Shown here one piece after another: positions 1 through 4,516 of a stretch of DNA of 8,459 nucleotides. The stretch's first letter is position 1; the number at the start of each line of letters is the position of its first letter. The notes under the pieces were generated by a model. That model was not told the origin of the DNA and searched no databases. It saw only the letters and a program-made list of their open reading frames with translations. Source of the DNA: Clostridiaceae bacterium (GTDB taxonomy: Bacteria > Bacillota > Clostridia > Lutisporales > Lutisporaceae); the NCBI GenBank assembly GCA_003527145.1, contig DPSW01000301.1, positions 1-8,459 on the forward strand. The letters run 5' to 3'. The position numbers and the translations under genes are program-made.

Positions 1-1
1 A

Positions 2-175
2 ATTGTGGATTTGATGAAAGAAATAAAAGCGGAAGTATACGGAATAGGAGTTTTGATGAAGACCATTGAACCAAAGGAGAAGATGGTTCAGGATTATATT
101 TCTCTTCTGGAGGTGGGAGAGGTCGATGAGCACCAAGGATTAATAAATATCTATAAAGATATGCTATTTAGTTAA
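2..175 (+). CDS. purR: Pur operon repressor PurR, C-terminal fragment (5' end outside window)
   Basis: Only the last 57 codons and the TAA stop are present, read in frame from base 2. The visible protein begins IVDLMKEIKAEVYGIGVLMK and ends in YKDMLFS. It resembles the end of the Bacillus PurR phosphoribosyltransferase-like domain, where a conserved AxVxGIGVLVE-type strand is followed by a DEY/DYxSLL segment; here these read AEVYGIGVLM and VQDYISLLEV. PurR family proteins bind DNA upstream of purine genes and are released by PRPP. The PRPP-binding motif itself lies upstream of the window and cannot be checked. The position immediately before spoVG matches the usual Firmicute order, except that yabJ/ridA, which separates the two in Bacillus, is absent. 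No terminator follows, so read-through into spoVG is possible. Identification rests on a short fragment plus synteny. Confidence 0.8.
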   Translation: MVDLMKEIKAEVYGIGVLMKTIEPKEKMVQDYISLLEVGEVDEHQGLINIYKDMLFS

Positions 176-211
176 GAATTATACTTATTTTCAGAAAATT
201 CCAAGCAAAAA

Positions 212-240
212 GAAGGAAAAATCAAAAACATGGCGAATAA
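212..240 (+). promoter_or_regulatory. Sigma-H-type promoter of spoVG
   Basis: The -35 element GAAGGAAAA (212-220) fits the Bacillus sigma-H pattern RnAGGAwWW at every position. The -10 element GGCGAATAA (232-240) fits RnnGAATww at every position. The spacer is 11 bases, within the family range. Transcription would start near base 247, giving a leader of about 40 bases to the spoVG ATG. Bacillus subtilis spoVG is a classic sigma-H-dependent gene, so the match is in the expected place. Whether this organism's SigH uses exactly this consensus is inferred. Confidence 0.78.
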
Positions 241-288
241 ATTATCTATCAGCTGACAAAGCATTTGGACGGGAAGGTGGTGAGCAGT

Positions 289-552
289 ATGAACATAACT
301 GACGTAAGAATAAGAAAGGTGAATGCTGAAGGCAAGATGAAAGCGGTCGTATCTGTTACCTTCGACAACGAATTTGTAGTTCATGATATTAAGGTTATAG
401 AGGGTCAGGAAGGTCTTTTCATAGCTATGCCAAGCAGAAAAACGCCGGATGGAGAGTTTAAGGATATAGCGCATCCCATAAATTCTTCGACCAGAGAAAA
501 AATACAATCTGCAATACTTGAGGAATATGAAAAAGTCAAGGATGCGGAATGA
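289..552 (+). CDS. spoVG: Septation/sporulation regulator SpoVG
   Basis: An 87-residue protein beginning [12 protein letters not shown]. It carries the SpoVG signatures FVVHDIKVI (about residues 29-37), [19 protein letters not shown] (about 42-60) and HPINSSTR (about 62-69). SpoVG proteins are small dimeric nucleic-acid-binding regulators. In Bacillus SpoVG affects asymmetric septation and cortex formation, and in related bacteria it regulates virulence and capsule genes. The ATG at 289 is chosen because it has an AAGGTGG ribosome binding site (274-280) 8 bases upstream and aligns with the family N-terminus; an in-frame TTG at 265 would add eight non-conserved residues and absorb that site. 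The protein is about 10 residues shorter than Bacillus SpoVG because the variable acidic C-terminal tail ends early (EKVKDAE). It is preceded by a sigma-H-type promoter and followed by a strong terminator, so it is probably transcribed largely as its own unit. Confidence 0.96.
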   Translation: MNITDVRIRKVNAEGKMKAVVSVTFDNEFVVHDIKVIEGQEGLFIAMPSRKTPDGEFKDIAHPINSSTREKIQSAILEEYEKVKDAE

Positions 553-571
553 TCAATCAGTGCTTGCCATT

Positions 572-606
572 AAAGTCCTATTCCATTTACATGGGAGGGA
601 CTTTTT
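572..606 (+). terminator. Rho-independent terminator of spoVG
   Basis: The outer arms AAAGTCC (572-578) and GGACTTT (597-603) pair perfectly. A small internal loop is followed by a second helix, TTCCAT with ATGGGA (one G-T pair), closed by a TTAC loop. A run of five Ts (602-606) overlaps and follows the 3' arm. It lies 20 bases after the spoVG stop. Confidence 0.88.
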
Positions 607-633
607 GCATTTGTAAACGCCTTTTGTATCATA

Positions 634-661
634 TTTTACTTCCGATGAATATATATATAAT
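634..661 (+). promoter_or_regulatory. Candidate promoter of the Met-rich gene
   Basis: A perfect TATAAT (656-661) lies about 18 bases before the GGGAGG ribosome binding site (679-684). It sits in a TA-repeat, so part of the match may be compositional. The best -35 candidates are TTTTAC (634-639, spacer 16) or TTTACT (635-640, spacer 15); both are only partial matches to TTGACA. TCATATT (629-635) also resembles a sigma-E -35 element, but no matching -10 lies at the right distance. Since a terminator ends at 606, the gene needs a promoter in this interval; which sigma factor reads it is not settled. Confidence 0.4.
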
Positions 662-691
662 ATTGGTATTAATATATTGGGAGGTAATATG

Positions 692-1060
692 ATGTCAGAT
701 AAAAAATATTACGATCCGGAAGATTACATTCCGGATATGGATATGGACTATATGAAAATGCACCCAATGAATATGCACATGATGCAATGTCCCATGATGC
801 AGTGCCCTATGATCAGCCAGGCAATGATGATGTGTCCCATGATGCATATGATGGAAGAGCCTATGCAAATGGAAGAACCCATGTATATGGAAGAACCAAA
901 AATGAAGCATATGGGGCATCAGGTCGATTGGGATATGAAAGATTGGTATGAAGATGATGACAGCGATGACAGCAGCGACGATAATGAAGATTACTACGAT
1001 AAAAAGAAGAAAAAGGGAAGCTGCGGATGGTGTCCGCACCCATATTACAAGAGGCCTTAG
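692..1060 (+). CDS. Methionine/cysteine/histidine-rich small protein of unknown function (possible spore-coat or metal-binding protein)
   Basis: A 122-residue protein with a three-part layout. Residues 1-30 are Tyr/Asp/Met-rich (PDMDMDYMKMHPMNMHMM). Residues 30-74 are a Met core with MQCPM motifs, MMMCPMMHMM, and three EEP-M repeats (MEEPMQ, MEEPMY, MEEPKM). Residues 86-108 are a highly acidic Asp/Ser stretch followed by five lysines. It ends in CGWCPHPYYKRP, with C111, C114 and H116 spaced like a metal-binding knuckle. By my count 26 of 122 residues are Met, 5 Cys and 6 His. No signal peptide or membrane segment is visible. Two adjacent ATGs (689 and 692) follow GGGAGG (679-684); 692 gives the better spacing. 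A TTG at 677 is rejected because it precedes the ribosome binding site. Met-x-Met and Met-x2-Met clusters are typical of soft-metal (Cu(I)/Ag(I)) binding proteins, and low-complexity Cys/His/Tyr-rich proteins are also common in spore coats; both roles are inference. The gene interrupts the usual spoVG-glmU order and has its own terminator upstream, consistent with independent expression. Confidence 0.8.
   Translation: MSDKKYYDPEDYIPDMDMDYMKMHPMNMHMMQCPMMQCPMISQAMMMCPMMHMMEEPMQMEEPMYMEEPKMKHMGHQVDWDMKDWYEDDDSDDSSDDNEDYYDKKKKKGSCGWCPHPYYKRP
779..808 (+). repeat. Tandem 15-base repeat (MMQCP x2)
   Basis: Two adjacent in-frame 15-base units, 779-793 and 794-808, both encode MMQCP and differ only at third codon positions (caa/cag, tgt/tgc, ccc/cct). 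A diverged copy (atgatgtgtccc, about 830-841) follows after a short insertion. Synonymous divergence with an unchanged protein repeat suggests the motif is kept by selection. Confidence 0.75.
851..904 (+). repeat. Tandem 18-base repeat (MEEP-x-x x3)
   Basis: Three in-frame 18-base units, 851-868, 869-886 and 887-904, encode MEEPMQ, MEEPMY and MEEPKM. The first 12 bases of each are ATGGAAGA(G/A)CC followed by a variable base. They are internal to the Met-rich gene and show it grew partly by local duplication. Confidence 0.8.
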
Positions 1061-1102
1061 GACTCAGAACTCAGGTTTTTGGTTATTCCTTTTGGGTCCT
1101 GA
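1057..1102 (+). other. Hairpin overlapping the stop codon of the Met-rich gene
   Basis: AGGACTCAGAA (1059-1069) can pair along its full length with TTTTGGGTCCT (1090-1100), including two G-U pairs. Two further outer pairs (TT at 1057-1058 with GA at 1101-1102) are possible. The helix takes in the TAG stop codon (1058-1060). No T-run follows, so it is not a canonical intrinsic terminator; it may stabilise the 3' end of the mRNA or act with the long foldback downstream. Confidence 0.45.
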
Positions 1103-1121
1103 AGTACGGAGAACACGGATT

Positions 1122-1304
1122 TACCACAGTAAAATAGCATCCGTGTATGGATTAAGTATGCTTATATAAAAATTGTCAATGACACTTATGAGTTGAGCCT
1201 TAGAAAAGTGTAGGATTTTCTTAGGCCCAGCGAATTAGTGTCATCAATTTTTATATACTATACTCAGCTATACATGGATGCTATTGGTATTACGGTATTT
1301 TTTT
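1122..1304 (+). repeat. Long imperfect inverted repeat (foldback) running into a T7 tract
   Basis: The arms 1122-1189 and 1234-1297 pair at about 55 positions. Working inwards the helices are: TACC (1122-1125) with GGTA (1294-1297); GTAA with TTAC; AATAGC with GCTATT; ATCCGTGTAT (1139-1148) with ATACATGGAT (1270-1279, one G-U); AGTAT with ATACT; an uninterrupted 13-base helix TATATAAAAATTG (1163-1175) with CAATTTTTATATA (1245-1257); and GACACT (1181-1186) with AGTGTC (1237-1242). An inner hairpin, GCCTTAGAAAA (1197-1207) with TTTTCTTAGGC (1216-1226, one mismatch), caps it. Seven Ts (1298-1304) follow the outer arm at once. It could be a palindromic mobile-element remnant (MITE-like), a structured RNA or an oversized terminator for the Met-rich gene. 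No transposase and no convincing target-site duplication are visible. This element and the hairpin before it fill most of the gap 1061-1406. Confidence 0.75.
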
Positions 1305-1330
1305 AGCAAGAAAAGGGAATGATTATATTA

Positions 1331-1360
1331 CTGTTAATACTAAAAATATTATGCTAGAAT
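1331..1360 (+). promoter_or_regulatory. Probable sigma-A promoter of glmU (extended -10)
   Basis: TAGAAT (1355-1360), preceded by TG at 1352-1353, makes an extended -10 element one base from TATAAT. The matching -35 is weak (CTGTTA, 1331-1336, spacer 18), as is usual for extended -10 promoters. Transcription would start near 1367, leaving a leader of about 40 bases. It lies downstream of the long foldback and its T-tract, so glmU-prs could be transcribed independently of the genes upstream. Confidence 0.55.
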
Positions 1361-1406
1361 ATAGAGTGAAAATAATGAAAAAAATTGTATAATAGAGGGT
1401 GGTAAT

Positions 1407-2789
1407 TTGAGTAGCACATCCTATATGCTGGCAGTCATACTGGCGGCAGGAGAGGGTAAAAGGATGTATTCGAAGAGGCCCAAGGTTTTGCATGAGCTTT
1501 GCGGCAAAGCTATGGTTGAGCATGTTGTCGGTTGCGCCAGGGAAGCAGGGGCATCTGAGACGGTAGTCGTAGTAGGCCATGGAGCTGCGGAAGTCCGGGA
1601 TAAGCTGGCCGGGGTTAAATTTGTATATCAGGAGCAGCAATTGGGCACAGGCCATGCTGTGATGCAGGCAGAAAGCTTTATCACATCCGGGGATGTTTTG
1701 GTTCTATATGGAGATACTCCCCTTTTGACTTCGGAAACCATAAGCAAGATGTATAAGGCTCATAAGCAGGGAAACTGCCATGCTACGGTTTTAACTGCCG
1801 ACTTCGAGGACCCTTATAATTACGGGAGGATCATACGGGACGCCGAGGGAAATGTTGCTGCCATTGTCGAGGAGAGGGATGCCGATTCTGAGCAAAAGAA
1901 GATAAGGGAGATCAATTCAGGTATATACTTGTTTGACGGCCCTTCTCTCAAAGAAGCTTTGAAAGGGCTCAAAAATGACAATGATCAGAAGGAGTACTAT
2001 CTTACGGATGCAATAAAGATTTTAAATGAGAAAAACCTTAATGTAAGGGCTTTTAAAATTGAAAATTCGGAAGAGATAATGGGTGTTAACAATAGATTAC
2101 AGTTATCCCAGGCAGTTTCTATTATGACAAAAAGAATTCTGGAAAAACATATGCTCAGCGGAGTAACGATCACTGATCCTGCCAATACTTATATTGAGGC
2201 GGGGGTAAAGATCGAAAGAGATGTGACCATATTGCCGGGATGCATATTAAAAGGGTCTGCATATGTAGAAGAAGATGCAATAATAGGTCCTTATACCACC
2301 ATATCGGACAGCCATGTAGGCAAAGGAGCCCATATACAAAATTCCGTGGTGCTGGAGAGCCGCATAGGAGAAGGTACTACAGTAGGTCCTTTTGCTTATC
2401 TGAGGCCGGGAAATGTGATAGGCAGGCATGCCAAGATCGGCGACTTTGTTGAAATGAAAAATTCCAACTTCGGAGATCATTCAAAGGCATCTCATCTTAC
2501 CTATGTTGGTGACGGAGATGTAGGCAGCGGAGTGAATTTAGGATGCGGAGTAGTCTTTGTAAATTATGATGGGAAGAAAAAACACAGAACTAAGGTTGAA
2601 GACAACAGCTTTGTAGGCTGCAATGTAAACTTGGTGGCGCCTGTAGTCGTGGGTAAAAACTCATATATAGCGGCAGGTACAACCGTGACCAGGAGCGTAC
2701 CGGAAGAAAGCCTTGCCATTGGCAGAGCAAGACAGGAAAATATAGAAGGCTGGGTCAGAAGAAAAGGCCTCATAAAAGAGGAAGAATAA
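1407..2789 (+). CDS. glmU: Bifunctional UDP-N-acetylglucosamine pyrophosphorylase / glucosamine-1-phosphate N-acetyltransferase GlmU
   Basis: A 460-residue cytoplasmic enzyme of normal family length. It acetylates glucosamine-1-phosphate with acetyl-CoA and then couples the product to UTP, giving UDP-GlcNAc for peptidoglycan and other cell-wall polymers. The N-terminal uridyltransferase domain shows LAAGEGKRM (12-20), QLGTGHA (78-84), GDTPLL with D103, and GVNN with N228, the last two being the expected metal ligands. The C-terminal left-handed beta-helix runs from about residue 250 to 435. It keeps the acetyltransferase residues R333, K351, H363 (catalytic base, in SHLTYVGD), Y366, N377, N386-Y387-D388 and K392, in the same numbering as the E. 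coli enzyme. The start is TTG at 1407 with GAGGG (1395-1399) 7 bases upstream; an in-frame ATG at 1425 is an alternative but would remove residues just before the first beta strand. prs follows after 20 bases with no terminator, so the two are probably cotranscribed. Confidence 0.98.
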   Translation: MSSTSYMLAVILAAGEGKRMYSKRPKVLHELCGKAMVEHVVGCAREAGASETVVVVGHGAAEVRDKLAGVKFVYQEQQLGTGHAVMQAESFITSGDVLVLYGDTPLLTSETISKMYKAHKQGNCHATVLTADFEDPYNYGRIIRDAEGNVAAIVEERDADSEQKKIREINSGIYLFDGPSLKEALKGLKNDNDQKEYYLTDAIKILNEKNLNVRAFKIENSEEIMGVNNRLQLSQAVSIMTKRILEKHMLSGVTITDPANTYIEAGVKIERDVTILPGCILKGSAYVEEDAIIGPYTTISDSHVGKGAHIQNSVVLESRIGEGTTVGPFAYLRPGNVIGRHAKIGDFVEMKNSNFGDHSKASHLTYVGDGDVGSGVNLGCGVVFVNYDGKKKHRTKVEDNSFVGCNVNLVAPVVVGKNSYIAAGTTVTRSVPEESLAIGRARQENIEGWVRRKGLIKEEE

Positions 2790-2809
2790 ACTAGGAGGGT
2801 TTTAATAAA

Positions 2810-3757
2810 ATGATAGCACATGGTGAGTGTATAAAAATTTTCCACTGTAATGCTAATAAGGAGCTTACAAAACAAATTGCAGATATAGTAGGCGTTCCTG
2901 TAGGTGATTCCCAGGTAGGGACCTTCAGCAACGGCGAAATATCTGTGAACATCAATGAATCTGTGAGAGGGGCAGATGTATTTGTTGTTCAATCAACCAG
3001 TGCTCCTGTTAATAATAATCTGATGGAGCTTTTGATCATGATCGATGCTTTGAAGAGAGCATCGGCAGGCAGGATCACAGCGGTAATCCCATTTTATGCT
3101 TATGCGAGGCAGGATAGAAAATCAAAGCCAAGAGAGCCTATCACCGCTAAGCTGGTAGCCGACCTGATAACTACTGCCGGGGCAGACAGGGTGCTTACTA
3201 TGGATTTGCACGCTCCTCAGATACAGGGATTTTTCAACATTCCAGTGGATAATCTTTATGCTATGCCTATAATCGCCAATTACTTTTTGGATAAAAATTT
3301 GCAGGACGTCGTGGTCGTATCCCCTGATGTAGGCGGGGTTACAAGGGCCAGGGGCCTTGCGTCCAGACTCAATGCTCCTTTGGCAATAGTTGATAAGAGA
3401 AGACCAAGGGCAAATGTGGCCGAGGTAATGAATGTCATAGGAGATATAAACGGCAAAAATTGCATTATGATAGACGATATGGTGGATACCGGAGGCTCTA
3501 TTTCCAACGCCGCCAAGGTTTTGACGGATATGGGCGCTAAAGAAGTCTATGTGGCTTGCACTCATCCGGTGCTGTCGGGACCTGCTTTTGAGAGAATAAA
3601 TGATTCTGTCATCAAGGAATTGATCGTCACTGATACTATTCCGCTTCCTTCTGACAAATCCGGCGACAAGATAAAGGTTCTGTCGGTTGCACCTTTGTTT
3701 GCAGAAGCAATTCACAGAATTTACGAAGGACTTTCAGTAAGCAAGCTTTTTGATTAA
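2810..3757 (+). CDS. prs: Ribose-phosphate pyrophosphokinase (PRPP synthetase)
   Basis: A 315-residue cytoplasmic enzyme that transfers pyrophosphate from ATP to ribose-5-phosphate, giving PRPP for purine, pyrimidine, NAD, histidine and tryptophan synthesis. Length and motifs fit class I bacterial enzymes: ARQDRK (99-104) contributes ATP contacts, [12 protein letters not shown] (131-142) holds the metal-binding H134, VVVSPDVGG lies in the flexible-loop region with the following KRRPRAN, and the PRPP-binding loop is [12 protein letters not shown] (219-230). All key residues are present. The ATG at 2810 has AGGAGGG (2793-2799) 10 bases upstream. It probably shares a transcript with glmU. PRPP is the effector of PurR family repressors, so the proximity of purR links producer and sensor, though this is common synteny rather than evidence of direct control here. 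In Bacillus the next gene is ctc (a general stress protein of the L25 family); here it is replaced by a structured non-coding gap. Confidence 0.98.
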   Translation: MIAHGECIKIFHCNANKELTKQIADIVGVPVGDSQVGTFSNGEISVNINESVRGADVFVVQSTSAPVNNNLMELLIMIDALKRASAGRITAVIPFYAYARQDRKSKPREPITAKLVADLITTAGADRVLTMDLHAPQIQGFFNIPVDNLYAMPIIANYFLDKNLQDVVVVSPDVGGVTRARGLASRLNAPLAIVDKRRPRANVAEVMNVIGDINGKNCIMIDDMVDTGGSISNAAKVLTDMGAKEVYVACTHPVLSGPAFERINDSVIKELIVTDTIPLPSDKSGDKIKVLSVAPLFAEAIHRIYEGLSVSKLFD

Positions 3758-3773
3758 AGATGGACAACTCATA

Positions 3774-3887
3774 GGCAATGGGCACAACATGATGTCTGTT
3801 GCCTTGAGCACTAGACTAACCCGCCCTAAATATACCGCTTCTATTAAGATGCTGGTATCAAAGGGCGGGTTAAGTCCAGTATGGACT
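3774..3887 (+). other. Structured intergenic RNA region between prs and pth (three hairpins)
   Basis: Hairpin 1 pairs GGCAATGGGCA (3774-3784) with TGTCTGTTGCC (3793-3803), 11 pairs including G-U, with an 8-base loop. Hairpin 2 pairs AACCCGCCCT (3818-3827) perfectly with AGGGCGGGTT (3862-3871). It extends outwards through T3817-A3872 and GAC/GTC past a one-base bulge, and continues inwards with ATACC (3832-3836) and GGTAT (3854-3858). Hairpin 3 pairs AGTCC (3873-3877) with GGACT (3883-3887) and competes with the base of hairpin 2. None is followed by a T-run. No open reading frame with a ribosome binding site is present, and I see no T-box, glmS or other riboswitch signature that I recognise. 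It may be a leader for pth-mfd, a processing site or a small RNA. Confidence 0.6.
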
Positions 3888-3894
3888 CAACTAA

Positions 3895-3945
3895 CATTCA
3901 GAGAGGATTTCCGACCCCCGCTGAATGAAGTTTCGTTCAATTTTT
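3895..3945 (+). terminator. Possible attenuator immediately upstream of pth
   Basis: A short stem TGAATGA (3922-3928) with TCGTTCA (3933-3939), loop AGTT, is followed by ATTTTT (3940-3945). The T-run touches the pth ribosome binding site GGAGGG (3946-3951). CATTCAG (3895-3901) can pair perfectly with CTGAATG (3921-3927), which overlaps the left arm of that stem, so the two structures exclude each other. This is the layout of a terminator/antiterminator switch. The terminator stem is AT-rich with one G-U pair and may be weak, so function is uncertain. Confidence 0.4.
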
Positions 3946-3955
3946 GGAGGGTAAT

Positions 3956-4516
3956 ATGTTTGTAATAGCAGGATTAGGCAATCCGGGGGCAAGATATGCG
4001 GATACAAGGCACAATATAGGCTTTATTGCTGTAGATTATTTGTCCCGCCAATTGAATATAAATATTAATAAGATAAGGCATAAGGCTTTGGTGGGCGAAG
4101 GTTATATAGGAACTGAAAAGGTCGTGCTTATAAAACCCCAGACCTATATGAATTTAAGCGGCGAAAGCATCATGGATGTGGTTGGCTTCTACAAGCTGCC
4201 AAGTGAGAATCTTATTGTCATCTATGATGACGTAGATCTCTCGCCGGGAGTTTTGCGTATAAGGCCCAAGGGAAGCTCCGGCTCGCATAATGGCATGAAA
4301 TCAATTATATATTTATTGAATAGAGATGACTTTCCAAGGATAAGAATAGGTATAGGAAAACAGCCCGAGTATATGGATCTGGCTGATTATGTGACGGGAA
4401 AGTTCTCAAAGGAAGAGATACCTATTATGACAGAGGCAGTGGAAAAGGCGGCGGATGCAGCACAAGAAATAGTTTTGAAAGGCATTGCGGCAGCAATGAA
4501 CAAATTCAATGGATAA
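3956..4516 (+). CDS. pth: Peptidyl-tRNA hydrolase
   Basis: A 186-residue cytoplasmic enzyme that cleaves the ester bond of peptidyl-tRNAs dropped from the ribosome and so recycles tRNA. The family landmarks are in order: AGLGNPG (5-11, substrate-binding N9), TRHNIGF (17-23) with catalytic H19, KPQTYMNLSG (about 61-70), the acidic YDDVDL (90-95) and GSHNGMKS (109-116) with N112. The length is typical. The ATG at 3956 follows GGAGGG (3946-3951); a TTG at 3944 overlaps that site and is not used. The gene starts right after a T-run that may belong to an attenuator. Its end overlaps the mfd start by 8 bases, pointing to one transcript and translational coupling. Confidence 0.97.
   Translation: MFVIAGLGNPGARYADTRHNIGFIAVDYLSRQLNININKIRHKALVGEGYIGTEKVVLIKPQTYMNLSGESIMDVVGFYKLPSENLIVIYDDVDLSPGVLRIRPKGSSGSHNGMKSIIYLLNRDDFPRIRIGIGKQPEYMDLADYVTGKFSKEEIPIMTEAVEKAADAAQEIVLKGIAAAMNKFNG

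Noticed and set aside
630..638. CATATTTTA as a sigma-K -10 element (CATAnnnTA) for the Met-rich gene
   Set aside because: The -10 pattern matches, but no AC -35 dinucleotide lies 15-17 bases upstream, and the region is AT-rich enough for chance matches.
644..652. GATGAATAT as a second sigma-H -10 element
   Set aside because: No AGGA-type -35 is present at the required distance; upstream bases are TTGTATCAT.
695..1039. Open frame on the minus strand opposite the Met-rich gene (114 codons)
   Set aside because: It mirrors the repetitive ATG/CAT-rich codons of the + strand gene, has no ribosome binding site, and the + frame has an excellent one.
948..1169. Overlapping + strand frame running from the acidic region into the foldback
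   Set aside because: No ribosome binding site or family resemblance; it is an out-of-frame shadow that simply crosses the gap.
1122..1304. Complete transposon or MITE with target-site duplication
   Set aside because: The inverted arms are clear, but I could find no convincing flanking direct repeat and no transposase, so a mobile origin is left only as a possibility.
1388..1393. TATAAT as the glmU -10 element
   Set aside because: It lies only 2 bases before the ribosome binding site (1395), so transcription would start inside or after that site; the upstream extended -10 at 1352-1360 is better placed.
1061..1406. glmS-type ribozyme or other amino-sugar-responsive leader upstream of glmU
   Set aside because: I see none of the conserved glmS ribozyme core sequence, and the probable glmU promoter lies downstream of the structure.
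3758..3955. T-box leader upstream of pth
   Set aside because: No AGGGTGG-type T-box sequence is present in the gap and the final stem is too short for a typical T-box terminator.
3750..3965. Small protein of 71 codons in the prs-pth gap
   Set aside because: No ribosome binding site, no family resemblance, and the sequence is explained by RNA hairpins.
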